A stretch of DNA of 64,000 nucleotides from Pantoea eucrina (lineage in GTDB: Bacteria; Pseudomonadota; Gammaproteobacteria; Enterobacterales; Enterobacteriaceae), in NCBI RefSeq assembly GCF_001691555.1, contig NZ_MAYN01000008.1:638617-702616 (forward strand). The letters run 5' to 3'. The notes under the pieces are model-generated. The model worked only from the letters and a program-made list of their open reading frames with translations, was not told the origin of the DNA and made no database searches. Numbering within the stretch: the first letter of the stretch is position 1; every line of letters starts with the position of its first letter. Of this stretch, positions 37,434-47,733 are shown in pieces. The position numbers and the translations under genes were made by a program.

Positions 37434-37811
37434 ATGTTTGTGCGCCTGCGCCGCTGGGCACAGCTGATTAAGCGGGACGTTCTGACGCTGTGGTTTGCCT
37501 GTCGCGATCCGCGTACGGCATGGTGGTTCAAACTGATGGCCTTTGGACTGGTAGCCTATGCGCTCAGCCCGATTGACCTTATTCCCGACTTCATCCCGAT
37601 TATTGGTCTGCTGGACGACGCCATCATTGTGCCGCTCGGCGTGATCATTCTGCTGCGTCTGCTGCCGCGCGACATTCGTATCAGCAGCGCTGAACGCGCG
37701 GAGGTACAGCGTGCGCGCGGGGTGAGAATTGTCAGTCGTGCCGGCTTTGCCCTGATCCTGCTGATCTGGATCGGCATTATCGTCTGGCTGATACAGCGCT
37801 ATATGGCCTGA
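37434..37811 (+). CDS. DUF1232 (YkvA-type) membrane protein (125 aa)
   Basis: Small membrane protein with the DUF1232 signature ALSPIDLIPDFIPIIGLLDDAIIVPLGV and a second C-terminal helix (FALILLIWIGIIVWLI). The function of the family is unknown. AAGGAG lies 8 bases before the ATG at 37434. It is nine bases upstream of yeiE on the same strand, so the two are probably cotranscribed, which is not the E. coli arrangement. Confidence 0.85.
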   Translation: MFVRLRRWAQLIKRDVLTLWFACRDPRTAWWFKLMAFGLVAYALSPIDLIPDFIPIIGLLDDAIIVPLGVIILLRLLPRDIRISSAERAEVQRARGVRIVSRAGFALILLIWIGIIVWLIQRYMA

Positions 37812-37820
37812 GGAGCAATC

Positions 37821-38687
37821 ATGCATATCACGCTACGCCAGATTGAAGTGTTCACTGAGGTGCTGAAGAGCGGTTCAACCACCCAGGCCTCGCAGGTGCT
37901 GTCGCTGTCGCAGTCGGCGGTGAGCGCGGCGCTGGCGGATCTCGAAAACCAGCTCGGCGTACAGCTGTTCGACCGCGTCGGCAAGCGGCTGGTACTGAAT
38001 GAACATGGCCGGCTGCTCTATCCGCGCGCCGTGGGGCTGCTGGAGCAGGCGGGTGAAATTGAGCAGCTTTTTCGGGAAGACAGCGGGGCGATCCGGCTGT
38101 TTGCCAGCAGCACTATCGGTAACTATTTGCTGCCTGGCATGATTGCCGCTTACCGGCGCGACTTTCCCGGACTGCCGCTGGAACTGAGCGTCGGCAACAG
38201 TCAGGATGCGATTCAGGCGGTGGCAGATTTCCGCGTCGACATCGGTTTGATTGAAGGGCCATGCCACGAGCCGGATATCATCAGCACGCCGTGGCTGGAA
38301 GATGAGCTGGTGGTGTTTGCAGCACCTGACTCGGCGCTGCTGCAGCAGCCGGTAACGCTGGCAAGCCTTGCGGCGGCACCGTGGATCCTGCGTGAGCGCG
38401 GCTCCGGCACGCGTGAAATCGTTGACTACCAGCTGCTGTCGCATCTGCCGCAGTTTCAGCTCGGTATGGAACTGGGTAACTCCGAAGCGATCAAGCATGC
38501 GGTACGGCACGGTATGGGCATCAGCTGCCTGTCGCGTCGGGTGATCGCCGACCTGCTTGAAGCAGGTACGCTGGCAGAAGTTGAGGTACCGCTGCCGCGC
38601 CTGACGCGCACGCTCTACCGTATCCACCACCGGCAAAAACATCTCTCAAACGCGCTCAACCGCTTTCTCGCGTACTGCTGTGAATAG
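37821..38687 (+). CDS. yeiE: YeiE LysR-family regulator (288 aa)
   Basis: LysR-type transcription factor with an N-terminal winged helix-turn-helix ([36 protein letters not shown], in the usual spacing). The effector domain begins with [17 protein letters not shown]. The E. coli/Salmonella homologue responds to sulfite and affects yeiH. Synteny with yeiH and lysP supports the symbol. Confidence 0.93.
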   Translation: MHITLRQIEVFTEVLKSGSTTQASQVLSLSQSAVSAALADLENQLGVQLFDRVGKRLVLNEHGRLLYPRAVGLLEQAGEIEQLFREDSGAIRLFASSTIGNYLLPGMIAAYRRDFPGLPLELSVGNSQDAIQAVADFRVDIGLIEGPCHEPDIISTPWLEDELVVFAAPDSALLQQPVTLASLAAAPWILRERGSGTREIVDYQLLSHLPQFQLGMELGNSEAIKHAVRHGMGISCLSRRVIADLLEAGTLAEVEVPLPRLTRTLYRIHHRQKHLSNALNRFLAYCCE

Positions 38688-38819
38688 CCTGCGGCGGCGG
38701 GTACTGCTAATAATCGCCCGCCGATCATGAAGGTAACTAATAACCCGAGGTGAATGCTATACAGCGCAGGGTTAGCTGCTACAATCGCGCCTTATTTTTA
38801 TCCGGCATAGCGTTTACAC

Positions 38820-40286
38820 ATGCATAATGACTCAAAAACAACACAACAACCTGGGCTGCGCCGTGAATTAAAAGCGCGCCATCTCACCATGATCGCCATC
38901 GGCGGCTCCATCGGCACCGGCCTGTTTGTCGCTTCCGGCGCCACCATTTCACAGGCAGGACCCGGCGGCGCGCTGCTCTCCTATGCCCTGATCGGGCTGA
39001 TGGTCTACTTTCTGATGACCAGCCTCGGCGAACTGGCTGCCTTTATGCCGGTTTCCGGCTCCTTCGCGACCTATGGCGCAAAATATGTTGAAGAGGGCTT
39101 TGGCTTCGCACTGGGCTGGAACTACTGGTACAACTGGGCGGTGACCATCGCCGTTGATCTGGTCGCCTCGCAGCTGGTGATGAACTACTGGTTCCCCGAT
39201 ACGCCCGGCTGGATCTGGAGCGCCACCTTTCTCTGCCTGATGTTTCTGATTAACTTCATCTCAGTGAAGGGTTTTGGTGAAGCAGAGTACTGGTTCTCGC
39301 TGATTAAAGTCGCCACCGTGATTATCTTTATTATGGTCGGCATTCTGATGATCACCGGCATCATGCGCGGTGCAGAACACGCAGGCTGGCACAACTGGAC
39401 CGTGGGCGATGCGCCTTTTGCCGGCGGGTTTTCCGCAATGATTGGCGTGGCGATGATTGTCGGCTTCTCCTTCCAGGGCACTGAGCTTATCGGTATCGCC
39501 GCCGGGGAGTCGGAAGATCCGGCAAAAAATATTCCGCGCGCGGTACGACAGGTTTTCTGGCGTATCCTGCTGTTTTATGTGTTTGCGATTCTGATCATCA
39601 GCCTGATCCTGCCCTATACCGATCCGCAGCTGCTGCACAATGACGTAACCGATATCAGCGTCAGCCCGTTTACGCTGGTGTTCCAGAATGCCGGTCTGCT
39701 CTCCGCAGCGGCGATCATGAATGCAGTGATCCTGACATCGGTACTTTCGGCGGGTAACTCTGGTATGTACGCCTCAACGCGCATGCTGTTTAATCTCGCC
39801 CGCGAGGGCAAAGCGCCGCGTATCTTTGCAAAACTCTCAAAAGGCGGCGTGCCGCGCAACGCGCTGATCGCGACCACCGTGGTAGCGGGTCTCTGCTTCC
39901 TGACATCAAAGTTCGGTAATCAGGAAGTTTACCTGTGGCTGCTTAATACCTCAGGTATGACCGGCTTTATCGCCTGGCTGGGGATTGCCATCAGTCACTA
40001 TCGTTTCCGCCGTGGCTATGAGGCTCAGGGACGCGATCTCGCTGATTTACCTTATCGATCCGGCTTTTTCCCGCTGGGCCCCATCTTCGCCTTTGTGCTC
40101 TGCCTGATTATTACGCTGGGACAGAACTATCAGGCGTTCCTCGCCGATACCATCGACTGGTATGGCGTGGCAGCAACCTATATCGGTATTCCGCTATTCC
40201 TGATTATCTGGATGGGTTACCGGCTGACGCGCGGCAGTCGTGTGGTGAAATACAGCGACATGGAGTTCCCGGTTTTTAAGCAGTAA
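38820..40286 (+). CDS. lysP: LysP lysine-specific permease (488 aa)
   Basis: Twelve-helix APC-family lysine/H+ symporter; in E. coli it also restrains CadC. LRRELKARHLTMIAIGGSIG, GWNYWYNWAVTIAVDLVASQ and the FSFQGTELIGIAAGESEDP motif are nearly identical to E. coli LysP (489 aa). The start MHNDSKTT aligns with the E. coli start. Promoter elements lie in 38688-38819. It is followed by the second palindrome cluster. Confidence 0.97.
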   Translation: MHNDSKTTQQPGLRRELKARHLTMIAIGGSIGTGLFVASGATISQAGPGGALLSYALIGLMVYFLMTSLGELAAFMPVSGSFATYGAKYVEEGFGFALGWNYWYNWAVTIAVDLVASQLVMNYWFPDTPGWIWSATFLCLMFLINFISVKGFGEAEYWFSLIKVATVIIFIMVGILMITGIMRGAEHAGWHNWTVGDAPFAGGFSAMIGVAMIVGFSFQGTELIGIAAGESEDPAKNIPRAVRQVFWRILLFYVFAILIISLILPYTDPQLLHNDVTDISVSPFTLVFQNAGLLSAAAIMNAVILTSVLSAGNSGMYASTRMLFNLAREGKAPRIFAKLSKGGVPRNALIATTVVAGLCFLTSKFGNQEVYLWLLNTSGMTGFIAWLGIAISHYRFRRGYEAQGRDLADLPYRSGFFPLGPIFAFVLCLIITLGQNYQAFLADTIDWYGVAATYIGIPLFLIIWMGYRLTRGSRVVKYSDMEFPVFKQ

Positions 40287-40320
40287 AACCTGGCGTGGCG
40301 GCATTCCAATTCAAAAGCAG

Positions 40321-40512
40321 GGGACGCATTTATGCGTCCCTGGTTCCAGTGCGTGACGCGGCCAGGGCGGCATCAATGCCGCCCCTGTGATTGCACGATA
40401 CGCAGGGGACGCATTTATGCGTCCCTGGTTTCATGCGATTCACCCGGGCCAGGGCGGCATCAATGCCGCCCCTGCAATTGCACGATACGTAGGGGTCGCA
40501 TTTATGCGTCCC
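40321..40512. repeat. Alternating palindromes, about 87-base tandem unit, after lysP
   Basis: Five palindromes alternate between two types. GGGACGCATTTATGCGTCCC lies at 40321-40340 and 40406-40425, with a T-T mismatched copy at 40493-40512. GGGCGGCATCAATGCCGCCC lies at 40365-40384 and 40452-40471. The linker ATTGCACGATACG and flanking bases also repeat, giving a tandem period of about 87 bases. Confidence 0.9.
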
Positions 40513-40539
40513 GGACCGTTTGAGCTTTGTTACAGAGAT

Positions 40540-40558
40540 ATAATTGATAATTATTATC
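40540..40558 (+). promoter_or_regulatory. Fur box and -10 of the FecCD-type permease operon
   Basis: ATAATTGATAATTATTATC matches the 19-base Fur consensus strongly in its last 14 bases (TGATAATNATTATC). It overlaps a perfect TATAAT at 40539-40544. The site lies 51 bases before the permease ATG; iron repression of the two downstream genes is inferred. Confidence 0.85.
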
Positions 40559-40608
40559 ACCTGCTCTATTGTGTCAGCCGTTATGATTACGGCTATACAG
40601 GTAGACTC

Positions 40609-41688
40609 ATGCGTACGACGGATTCCGTGCTGATAGCGGAACACCCCCCTGAAGCTGACACCCTGACACGTTATCGTCAGGTGCTGCGTCAGCGACTGCT
40701 GCTGACTGGCGTACTGGTTGTGGCTATTCTCGCCTCGGTTATTCTCGATTTCACCCTCGGCCCGGCCGGACTCTCGCTGGAAACGCTTGGTCAGACGCTG
40801 TTGCATCCGGCCGCAATGGACGCCGGCACCCGCGTAATTGTCTGGGATATTCGTCTGCCCTATGCGCTGATGGCGGTGGTGGTCGGGCTGGCGCTGGGAC
40901 TGGCAGGCGCAGAGATGCAAACCATTCTGAATAACCCGCTGGCGAGCCCCTTTACGCTGGGCGTCTCTTCCGCTGCCGCCTTTGGCGCTGCGCTGGCCAT
41001 TATCCTCGGCGTCGGTTTTCCCGGCCTCTCCGATCAGTGGTTTATCTCCGCTAACGCTTTTGTGTTTGCCCTGTTTGCCGCGCTGATGCTGGATGGCATT
41101 ACGCGCTGGAGCAAAGTCTCGACCTCCGGCGTGGTGCTGTTTGGTATTGCCCTGGTGTTTACCTTTAACGCGCTGGTATCGATGATGCAGTTTATCGCCA
41201 GTGAAGACACGCTGCAGGGGCTGGTGTTCTGGACCATGGGCAGCCTGGCGCGTGCATCGTGGGAAAAACTGGGTGTGCTCAGTGCCGCCTTTGCGCTGCT
41301 GGTACCGTTTTCTATGCTCAGCAGTTGGAAGCTGACCGCGCTGCGGCTCGGAGAAGATCGCGCTATCAGCTTTGGTATCGACGTACGCCGCCTGCGGCTG
41401 GCGACGCTGTTACGCATCAGCATTCTCTCGGCGCTGGCGGTGGCGTTTGTCGGCCCTATCGGCTTTATCGGCCTGGTAGCACCGCATATCGCCCGCATGA
41501 TGTTTGGCGAGGATCACCGCTACTATCTGCCTGCCAGTGCGCTGGTCGGTGCGCTGGTGCTGTCGCTCGCCTCGGTTGCGTCGAAAAACCTGATCCCGGG
41601 CGTGATTATTCCGGTGGGGATCGTCACCTCGCTGGTCGGCGTTCCGTTCTTTCTGAGTATTATCCTGCGTCACCGGGGGAGCGTGTAA
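40609..41688 (+). CDS. FecCD-family iron-siderophore ABC permease (359 aa)
   Basis: Inner-membrane permease for ferric siderophores, vitamin B12 or haem. It has about ten helices with the family hallmarks RLPYALMAVVVGLALGLAGAEMQTILNNPLASPFTLGVSSAAAFGA-like order (positions 40849-40985) and FVGPIGFIGLVAPHIARM (coupling region). The ATG at 40609 follows a weak AGG element; the longer upstream frame crosses the palindromes and is rejected. Its stop overlaps the ATPase start (TAATG). In E. coli this place holds the receptor gene cirA. No binding protein or receptor gene is nearby, so the substrate is unknown. Confidence 0.9.
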   Translation: MRTTDSVLIAEHPPEADTLTRYRQVLRQRLLLTGVLVVAILASVILDFTLGPAGLSLETLGQTLLHPAAMDAGTRVIVWDIRLPYALMAVVVGLALGLAGAEMQTILNNPLASPFTLGVSSAAAFGAALAIILGVGFPGLSDQWFISANAFVFALFAALMLDGITRWSKVSTSGVVLFGIALVFTFNALVSMMQFIASEDTLQGLVFWTMGSLARASWEKLGVLSAAFALLVPFSMLSSWKLTALRLGEDRAISFGIDVRRLRLATLLRISILSALAVAFVGPIGFIGLVAPHIARMMFGEDHRYYLPASALVGALVLSLASVASKNLIPGVIIPVGIVTSLVGVPFFLSIILRHRGSV

Positions 41689-42476
41689 TGAGTTCAGGTT
41701 TACGTATTCAGCAATTCAGCGCCGGCTATCCTAAACGTCAGGTGATCGACAACCTGGACGTTGCCACGCTGCCGCGCGGTAAGATTACCGTGCTGCTCGG
41801 CCCGAACGGCTGCGGAAAATCCACGCTGCTGCGCGCGCTGGCGGGCCTGGGTAAAGGCGAGGGCGCACTCTGGCTGAACGGCGTTGATTTAATGGCGCAG
41901 CCCTTTACGCAGCGTGCACAGCGCGTGGTCTACCTGCCGCAGACGCTGCCCGCCGGGGTCCACCTGCATGTACTGGAATCGATTATCGTGGCGCAGCGCG
42001 CGTCGGGTGGCCTGCACAATGCTGACAGCGAAGCGGAGATTATGGCGCTGCTGGAGCAGCTGGGCATTGCCCATCTGGCGATGCGCTATCTCGATCAGCT
42101 CTCAGGTGGCCAGAAGCAGCTGGTGGGCCTGGCGCAGTCGCTGATCCGCCGGCCTGAGCTGCTGCTGCTGGATGAGCCGCTGAGCGCGCTGGATCTCAAC
42201 TATCAGTTTCACGTGATGGATCTGGTGCGACGCGAAACGCGGCTGCGCAATATGGTCACGGTGGTGGTGGTGCACGATATCAATATCGCGTTGCGGCATG
42301 CTGACCATGCGCTGATGCTGAAGCAGGGCAGGCGCCTGGCAGATGGGATACCCGCAGAGGTGATCACGCCGCAGACGCTCGCGCAGGTCTATGGCGTGCG
42401 CGGCCGGATTGAGCACTGCTCGCAGGGCATGCCGCAGGTGATGATTGACGGGCTGGTGGCAGAATCGCTGATGTAA
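41688..42476 (+). CDS. Iron-siderophore ABC transporter ATPase, FepC-like (262 aa)
   Basis: ATP-binding subunit partner of the FecCD-type permease. Walker A is GPNGCGKST, the signature is LSGGQKQ, Walker B is LLLLDEPLSALD, and the switch is VVVHDIN. GGGGGAG lies 7 bases before the ATG, whose first base is the last base of the permease stop codon; the two are translationally coupled. A long frame upstream, out of phase with the permease, is a shadow. The 3' end meets a palindrome that may end the transcript. Confidence 0.92.
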   Translation: MSSGLRIQQFSAGYPKRQVIDNLDVATLPRGKITVLLGPNGCGKSTLLRALAGLGKGEGALWLNGVDLMAQPFTQRAQRVVYLPQTLPAGVHLHVLESIIVAQRASGGLHNADSEAEIMALLEQLGIAHLAMRYLDQLSGGQKQLVGLAQSLIRRPELLLLDEPLSALDLNYQFHVMDLVRRETRLRNMVTVVVVHDINIALRHADHALMLKQGRRLADGIPAEVITPQTLAQVYGVRGRIEHCSQGMPQVMIDGLVAESLM

Positions 42477-42477
42477 T

Positions 42478-42504
42478 GCAGGGGCGCATCAATGCGCGCC
42501 CTGC
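42478..42504. repeat. Single palindrome after the siderophore ATPase gene
   Basis: GCAGGGGCGCAT pairs with ATGCGCGCCCTGC with one bulged base and a CA centre. It has the same GCAT-NN-ATGC core as the other two clusters. A second small hairpin TCGCC/GGGCGA follows at 42511-42526. It lies between convergent genes and could end both. Confidence 0.75.
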
Positions 42505-42531
42505 GCAGTATCGCCTTGCAGGGCGATACCG

Positions 42532-43374
42532 TTATACCAGCAGATGTTTCGCGTGAAAGCGCAGGTGATCTTCCACAAAAGTGGCGATAAAGAAGTAGCT
42601 GTGGTCGTAACCCGGCTGAATACGCAGCTCCAGCGGGAAGCCCTGTTCACGCGCAATCGCCTCGAGGCGCTCCGGACGCAGCTGGTCAGCCAGAAACTGG
42701 TCGCCGTCACCCTGATCGATCAGCAGCGGCAGACGCTGCTCCGCCTCCTGCATCAGCAGGCAGCTGTCCCACTCGCGCCATGCCTGGCGATCGTCGCCGA
42801 GGTAGGCAGTAAACGCTTTCTGTCCCCACGGCACCTCGCCGGGATTCACAATCGGTGCAAAGGCGGAAGCGGAGGCAAAGCGTCCGCCGAGGCGCAGCGC
42901 CAGCACCAGCGCACCATGTCCGCCCATTGAGTGGCCCATGATCGACTGCCGGTCGCTCAGCTTGAAGTTATCTGCCAGCAGCGCCGGCAGCTCGTCGCTG
43001 AGGTAGTCAAACATGCGATAGTGCGCCGCCCACGGCTGCTGCGTCGCGTTGAGATAAAACCCGGCGCCCTGGCCAAGATCGTAACTCTCATCATTAGCCA
43101 CTGCGTCACCGCGCGGGCTGGTGTCCGGCATAATCAGTACCAGACCCAGCTCGGCGGCCACGCGCTGGGCACCCGCTTTGGTGGTAAAGTTCTCGTCGCT
43201 GCAGGTCAGCCCGGCAAGAAACCAGACCGCAGGCGGCGGCGTATCAGCTTTAGGCGGCGGTAGAAAAATGCTGAACGTCATCGGACAGTTCAGTACCGCT
43301 GACTGATGTCGCCAGCGTTGTTGCCAGCCACCAAAAATACGGTGTTCTTCCAGCAGTTCCAGCGTGGATGCCAT
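42532..43374 (-). CDS. fghA: S-formylglutathione hydrolase (280 aa)
   Basis: Esterase that releases formate and glutathione from S-formylglutathione, the second step of glutathione-dependent formaldehyde removal. The nucleophile is S149 in GHSMGGHGA. The C-terminal GYDHSYFF carries the catalytic His, and TSPRGD...[14 protein letters not shown] is a family signature. It corresponds to E. coli yeiG by position and sequence. It lies 11 bases after frmA on the same strand. Confidence 0.95.
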   Translation of the reverse strand: MASTLELLEEHRIFGGWQQRWRHQSAVLNCPMTFSIFLPPPKADTPPPAVWFLAGLTCSDENFTTKAGAQRVAAELGLVLIMPDTSPRGDAVANDESYDLGQGAGFYLNATQQPWAAHYRMFDYLSDELPALLADNFKLSDRQSIMGHSMGGHGALVLALRLGGRFASASAFAPIVNPGEVPWGQKAFTAYLGDDRQAWREWDSCLLMQEAEQRLPLLIDQGDGDQFLADQLRPERLEAIAREQGFPLELRIQPGYDHSYFFIATFVEDHLRFHAKHLLV

Positions 43375-43385
43375 AACGCCTCCGG

Positions 43386-44552
<1,167 letters not shown>

Positions 44553-44559
44553 TCATTAC

Positions 44560-45486
44560 TTATTTGAGCGGCGTCTGCTCGCTGTCCGGCAGCGGATGCA
44601 GCAGCCCGTCGTGTTGTGGCCGGTCGTCAAACATATCGATGATCAGGTATTTCAGCGCTTCAACGTTCGGCGTAAACGCGTCGCGTCGCCACATCAGCCA
44701 GGTAGCGGTATCGCGATAGAGCGGCGGCAGCGCGTGCTCCTGTACCCGCTCGCGCGCCGGCATCTGCGCCAGCACGGAGGCGGGCAGCATCGCCACGCCG
44801 GCGCCGCCCGCTACGCAGGCAACCATAGCGTGATAGGACTGGATCTCCATGACGTTGCGCGGTGCGCTCTGACTGTCGCGGTACCAGCTCTCCAGCCGGG
44901 TGCGATAGGAACAGCTGTTGCCAAAGGCAAACAGCGTATCCTGTTGCGTATCACGTGCGCTGAGGATCGGCGGGTGTTCAGGGCTGGATATCAGCACCAT
45001 CTCCTCGCTGAAAGCGATACAGCCGTTCAGGTCATCATAGGGCGCAGGGCCATCAACCAGCGCCGCCGCCAGCGTGCCGGCGCGCACTTTATCGATGATA
45101 TCGCCCGAGGTACCGGTCACCAGAGAGAGTGCCACCGCCGGATAGCGCTGATGATAGGCGGCCAGCAGGGCCGGCAGGCGGGTAGCCGCCGTGCTCTCCA
45201 TGGAGCCAAAGGCAAAGTTGCCGCCAGGCTCACCGGCGCGGGCAATATTCAGCGCCTCATCGCTCAGTGCCAGAATACGGCGGGCATAGTTGAGAAAATT
45301 ATGCCCCATCGGTGATAAACGCATGCGCTGCTTTTCGCGGATAAACAGATCAACCCCGATCTCCTCTTCCAGCTGGCGCAGGCGCGTAGTGAGATTGGAA
45401 GGCACGCGATGCAGCTGTTCAGCGGCGCGCGCCAGGGAACCGGTATCGGCCACACAGCAGAACATTCGCAGCTGAACTAAATCCAT
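44560..45486 (-). CDS. LysR-family regulator next to frmA, PtrR-like (308 aa)
   Basis: LysR-type transcription factor. The helix-turn-helix is in the first 60 residues (MDLVQLRMFCCVADTGSLARAAEQLH...), and the effector domain begins near NFAFGSMESTAATRLP. It resembles the PtrR/YneJ group. It lies upstream of frmA on the same strand with a 49-base gap and may control the formaldehyde genes. This is inferred from position only. It is divergent from folE. Confidence 0.85.
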   Translation of the reverse strand: MDLVQLRMFCCVADTGSLARAAEQLHRVPSNLTTRLRQLEEEIGVDLFIREKQRMRLSPMGHNFLNYARRILALSDEALNIARAGEPGGNFAFGSMESTAATRLPALLAAYHQRYPAVALSLVTGTSGDIIDKVRAGTLAAALVDGPAPYDDLNGCIAFSEEMVLISSPEHPPILSARDTQQDTLFAFGNSCSYRTRLESWYRDSQSAPRNVMEIQSYHAMVACVAGGAGVAMLPASVLAQMPARERVQEHALPPLYRDTATWLMWRRDAFTPNVEALKYLIIDMFDDRPQHDGLLHPLPDSEQTPLK

Positions 45487-45794
45487 ATTCTCATCCCGTA
45501 AACAAAAAGTGTGATGTTATTCATATTTCGTGAGTCTAAACCGCCCGTTAGCTGCTGGCAAGTGCGTTATGGCTGCTCTTTTACAGTTTAGCCAGGCGTG
45601 CTGCTGATAAGTGTAGTGTTAGCGACAGTCACAGCCGCCTTTTCGTGCCTTATAGCGTCAGGGTGATACACCCGCTGATTTCCAATCAGATTGATTGCTG
45701 GATTAAGCCTGCGTTGTGTTTCACAATACGCGCTCAGAATTTCCCCCGCGGGCCATGTTCTCGCGGGCGCATCACCTGCCGGAGAATGAAAACG
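45487..45794. other. Divergent region between the LysR gene and folE
   Basis: A 308-base region holding promoters for both sides. A small inverted repeat CTGATT-TCC-AATCAG lies at 45675-45689. No ORF is convincing, and the open frame reaching upstream of folE is not protein-like. Confidence 0.5.
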
Positions 45795-46460
45795 ATGAGC
45801 ACCTTAAGTCAGGAAGCCGCCCTGGTTCATGAAGCGCTGCTGGCGCGCGGTCTGGAAACGCCGTTACGCGCCCCGGTGCGCGAAATGGATAGCGAAACGC
45901 GCAAGCGTGAAATTGCCGGTCACATGACGCAAATCATGCAGCTGCTGAATCTGGACCTGGAAGATGACAGCCTGATGGAGACGCCGCATCGCATCGCAAA
46001 AATGTATGTGGATGAGATTTTTTCAGGTCTCGACTACGCCAACTTCCCGAAGATCACGGTTATTGAAAACAAAATGAAAGTGGATGAGATGGTGACGGTG
46101 CGCGACATCACGCTGACCAGCACCTGCGAACACCATTTTGTGATCATCGATGGCAAGGCGACGGTGGCCTACATTCCCAAAGACAAAGTGATCGGCCTGT
46201 CAAAAATTAACCGTATTGTGCAGTTTTTCGCCCAGCGCCCGCAGGTGCAGGAGCGGCTGACGCAGCAGGTGCTGGTGGCGCTGCAGACGCTGCTTGGTAC
46301 CACTAACGTGGCGGTATCGATTGATGCCGTCCACTACTGTGTGAAAGCGCGCGGCGTGAAAGATGCGACCAGCGCAACCACGACCACCTCGCTGGGCGGA
46401 CTGTTTAAATCGAGCCAGAATACACGTCAGGAATTTCTGCGCGCGGTACGTCATATCTGA
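45795..46460 (+). CDS. folE: GTP cyclohydrolase I (221 aa)
   Basis: Makes 7,8-dihydroneopterin triphosphate from GTP, the first step of folate synthesis. Zinc ligands are in STCEHHFV and [36 protein letters not shown] and the C-terminal [15 protein letters not shown] match E. coli closely. The ATG at 45795 ([13 protein letters not shown]) aligns with the family start and has GGAGAA about 9 bases upstream. The ATG three codons earlier is too close to that element. Confidence 0.97.
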   Translation: MSTLSQEAALVHEALLARGLETPLRAPVREMDSETRKREIAGHMTQIMQLLNLDLEDDSLMETPHRIAKMYVDEIFSGLDYANFPKITVIENKMKVDEMVTVRDITLTSTCEHHFVIIDGKATVAYIPKDKVIGLSKINRIVQFFAQRPQVQERLTQQVLVALQTLLGTTNVAVSIDAVHYCVKARGVKDATSATTTTSLGGLFKSSQNTRQEFLRAVRHI

Positions 46461-46466
46461 TCCCCA

Positions 46467-46490
46467 GGCGGCCCCGGTGCCGCCTTTTTT
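46467..46490 (+). terminator. Terminator after folE
   Basis: GGCGGC (46467-46472) pairs with GCCGCC (46479-46484) and is followed by six T. It lies seven bases past the folE stop, just before yeiB. Confidence 0.88.
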
Positions 46491-46507
46491 AATGGCTGAG
46501 GGCAGCA

Positions 46508-47668
46508 ATGCAACGCTATCAGGCGCTGGATTTTATTCGCGGATGCGCGGTGCTGGGCATTTTGCTGCTCAATATCACCGGCTTTGGCCTGCCGTCAGCC
46601 GCCTATCTTAACCCTGCCTGGCAGGGCAGCGTTACGCCGCAGGATGCCTGGACCTGGGCAGTGCTGGACGGGCTGGCACAGCTGAAATTCCTTACGCTGT
46701 TTGCACTCCTGTTTGGCGCCGGACTGGCCATGCAGATCCCGCGCGGCAAGCGCTGGATCTCCACCCGGCTCACGCTGCTGGTGTTTATCGGGTTTATTCA
46801 CGGCGTCTTCTTCTGGGAAGGAGACATTCTGCTGGACTACGGGCTCATCGGCCTGATTATCTGGCGCCTGCTGCGTGAGGTGCCCTCTGAGCGTGCGCTG
46901 TTTCAGACCGGCGTACTGCTCTATCTGGTGGGCTGTGCGGTACTGCTTATCTTCGGCGCGATCTCCGGTAATCAGAGCAGCAGCGGCTGGCAGCCCGGTG
47001 CCGCCGCGCTGGAGTATGAAAGTTACTGGAAGCTGGTGGGCGGCTGGGAAGCGGTGCGCAACCGGCTCGATCTGCTTGCATCCGGTCTGATGGCGCTGGC
47101 ATCTCAGTATGGCTGGCAGCTGGCGGGACTGATGCTGATGGGTGCCGCGCTGCTGCGCTGCGGCTGGCTGACCGGTGCGTTCAGCCTGCAGCACTATCGG
47201 CGCGCTGCACTGCTGCTGCTGACCACCGGCTGGCTGATCGCGGTGCCGGGTATCGCTGCGCAGTGGCAGCTGCACTGGGCTCAGCGCTGGACCAGCTTTT
47301 ATCTGCAGGTGCCGCGCGACTTGGCTGCTCCTTTTATCAGCCTCGGCTATGCGGCGCTCTGTCTCGGCTTCTGGCCTGTGCTGGCGCGTAGCCGGCTGTG
47401 CAGGCTGATTCAGGGAGTAGGGCGAATGGCGCTGAGCAACTACCTGTTACAGACGCTGATCTGTACCACACTGTTCTACCGCTTTGATCTGTTCCTGCGC
47501 TTTGACCGGCTGCAGTTGCTGGCGCTGGTGCCCGTTATCTGGGCAATGAATCTGCTCTTCTCAGCGCTCTGGCTGCGCTATTTTCGTCAGGGACCGCTGG
47601 AGTGGCTGTGGCGCTGGCTGACGCAGCGCCTGTGTGCATCAGGCACCGCATCGTCGCCTGTCAGATAA
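46508..47668 (+). CDS. yeiB: YeiB, DUF418 membrane protein (386 aa)
   Basis: Polytopic inner-membrane protein of the DUF418 family, also related to acyltransferase-like membrane proteins. The N-terminus RYQALDFIRGCAVLGILLLNI and the C-terminal GRMALSNYLLQTLICTTLFY are hallmarks. Its role is unknown. Gene order folE-yeiB-galS is the same as in E. coli. GAGGGCAGCA precedes the ATG. Confidence 0.93.
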   Translation: MQRYQALDFIRGCAVLGILLLNITGFGLPSAAYLNPAWQGSVTPQDAWTWAVLDGLAQLKFLTLFALLFGAGLAMQIPRGKRWISTRLTLLVFIGFIHGVFFWEGDILLDYGLIGLIIWRLLREVPSERALFQTGVLLYLVGCAVLLIFGAISGNQSSSGWQPGAAALEYESYWKLVGGWEAVRNRLDLLASGLMALASQYGWQLAGLMLMGAALLRCGWLTGAFSLQHYRRAALLLLTTGWLIAVPGIAAQWQLHWAQRWTSFYLQVPRDLAAPFISLGYAALCLGFWPVLARSRLCRLIQGVGRMALSNYLLQTLICTTLFYRFDLFLRFDRLQLLALVPVIWAMNLLFSALWLRYFRQGPLEWLWRWLTQRLCASGTASSPVR

Positions 47669-47698
47669 TGACCTGCATCACAAAGATCACATAAAGCA

Positions 47699-47733
47699 AT
47701 GTAACCGTTTTCATTGGTGTGAGCTGTTTCACG
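47699..47733 (+). promoter_or_regulatory. Gal operator and CRP site before galS
   Basis: ATGTAACCGTTTTCAT (47699-47714) fits the gal operator consensus and almost equals the site before mglB. TGTGA-GCTGTT-TCACG (47718-47733) fits the CRP consensus. Both lie about 80-110 bases before the galS ATG, indicating autoregulation and catabolite control. Confidence 0.82.

Noticed and set aside
40321..40512. Possible CRISPR array because of regular repeats
   Set aside because: The repeats are self-complementary palindromes of two alternating types with conserved linkers rather than unique spacers; no cas genes nearby.
41259..41687. Long N-terminal extension of the siderophore ATPase frame
   Set aside because: It lies out of phase within the permease gene; the ATG at 41688 has a strong ribosome-binding site and gives the normal ATPase size.
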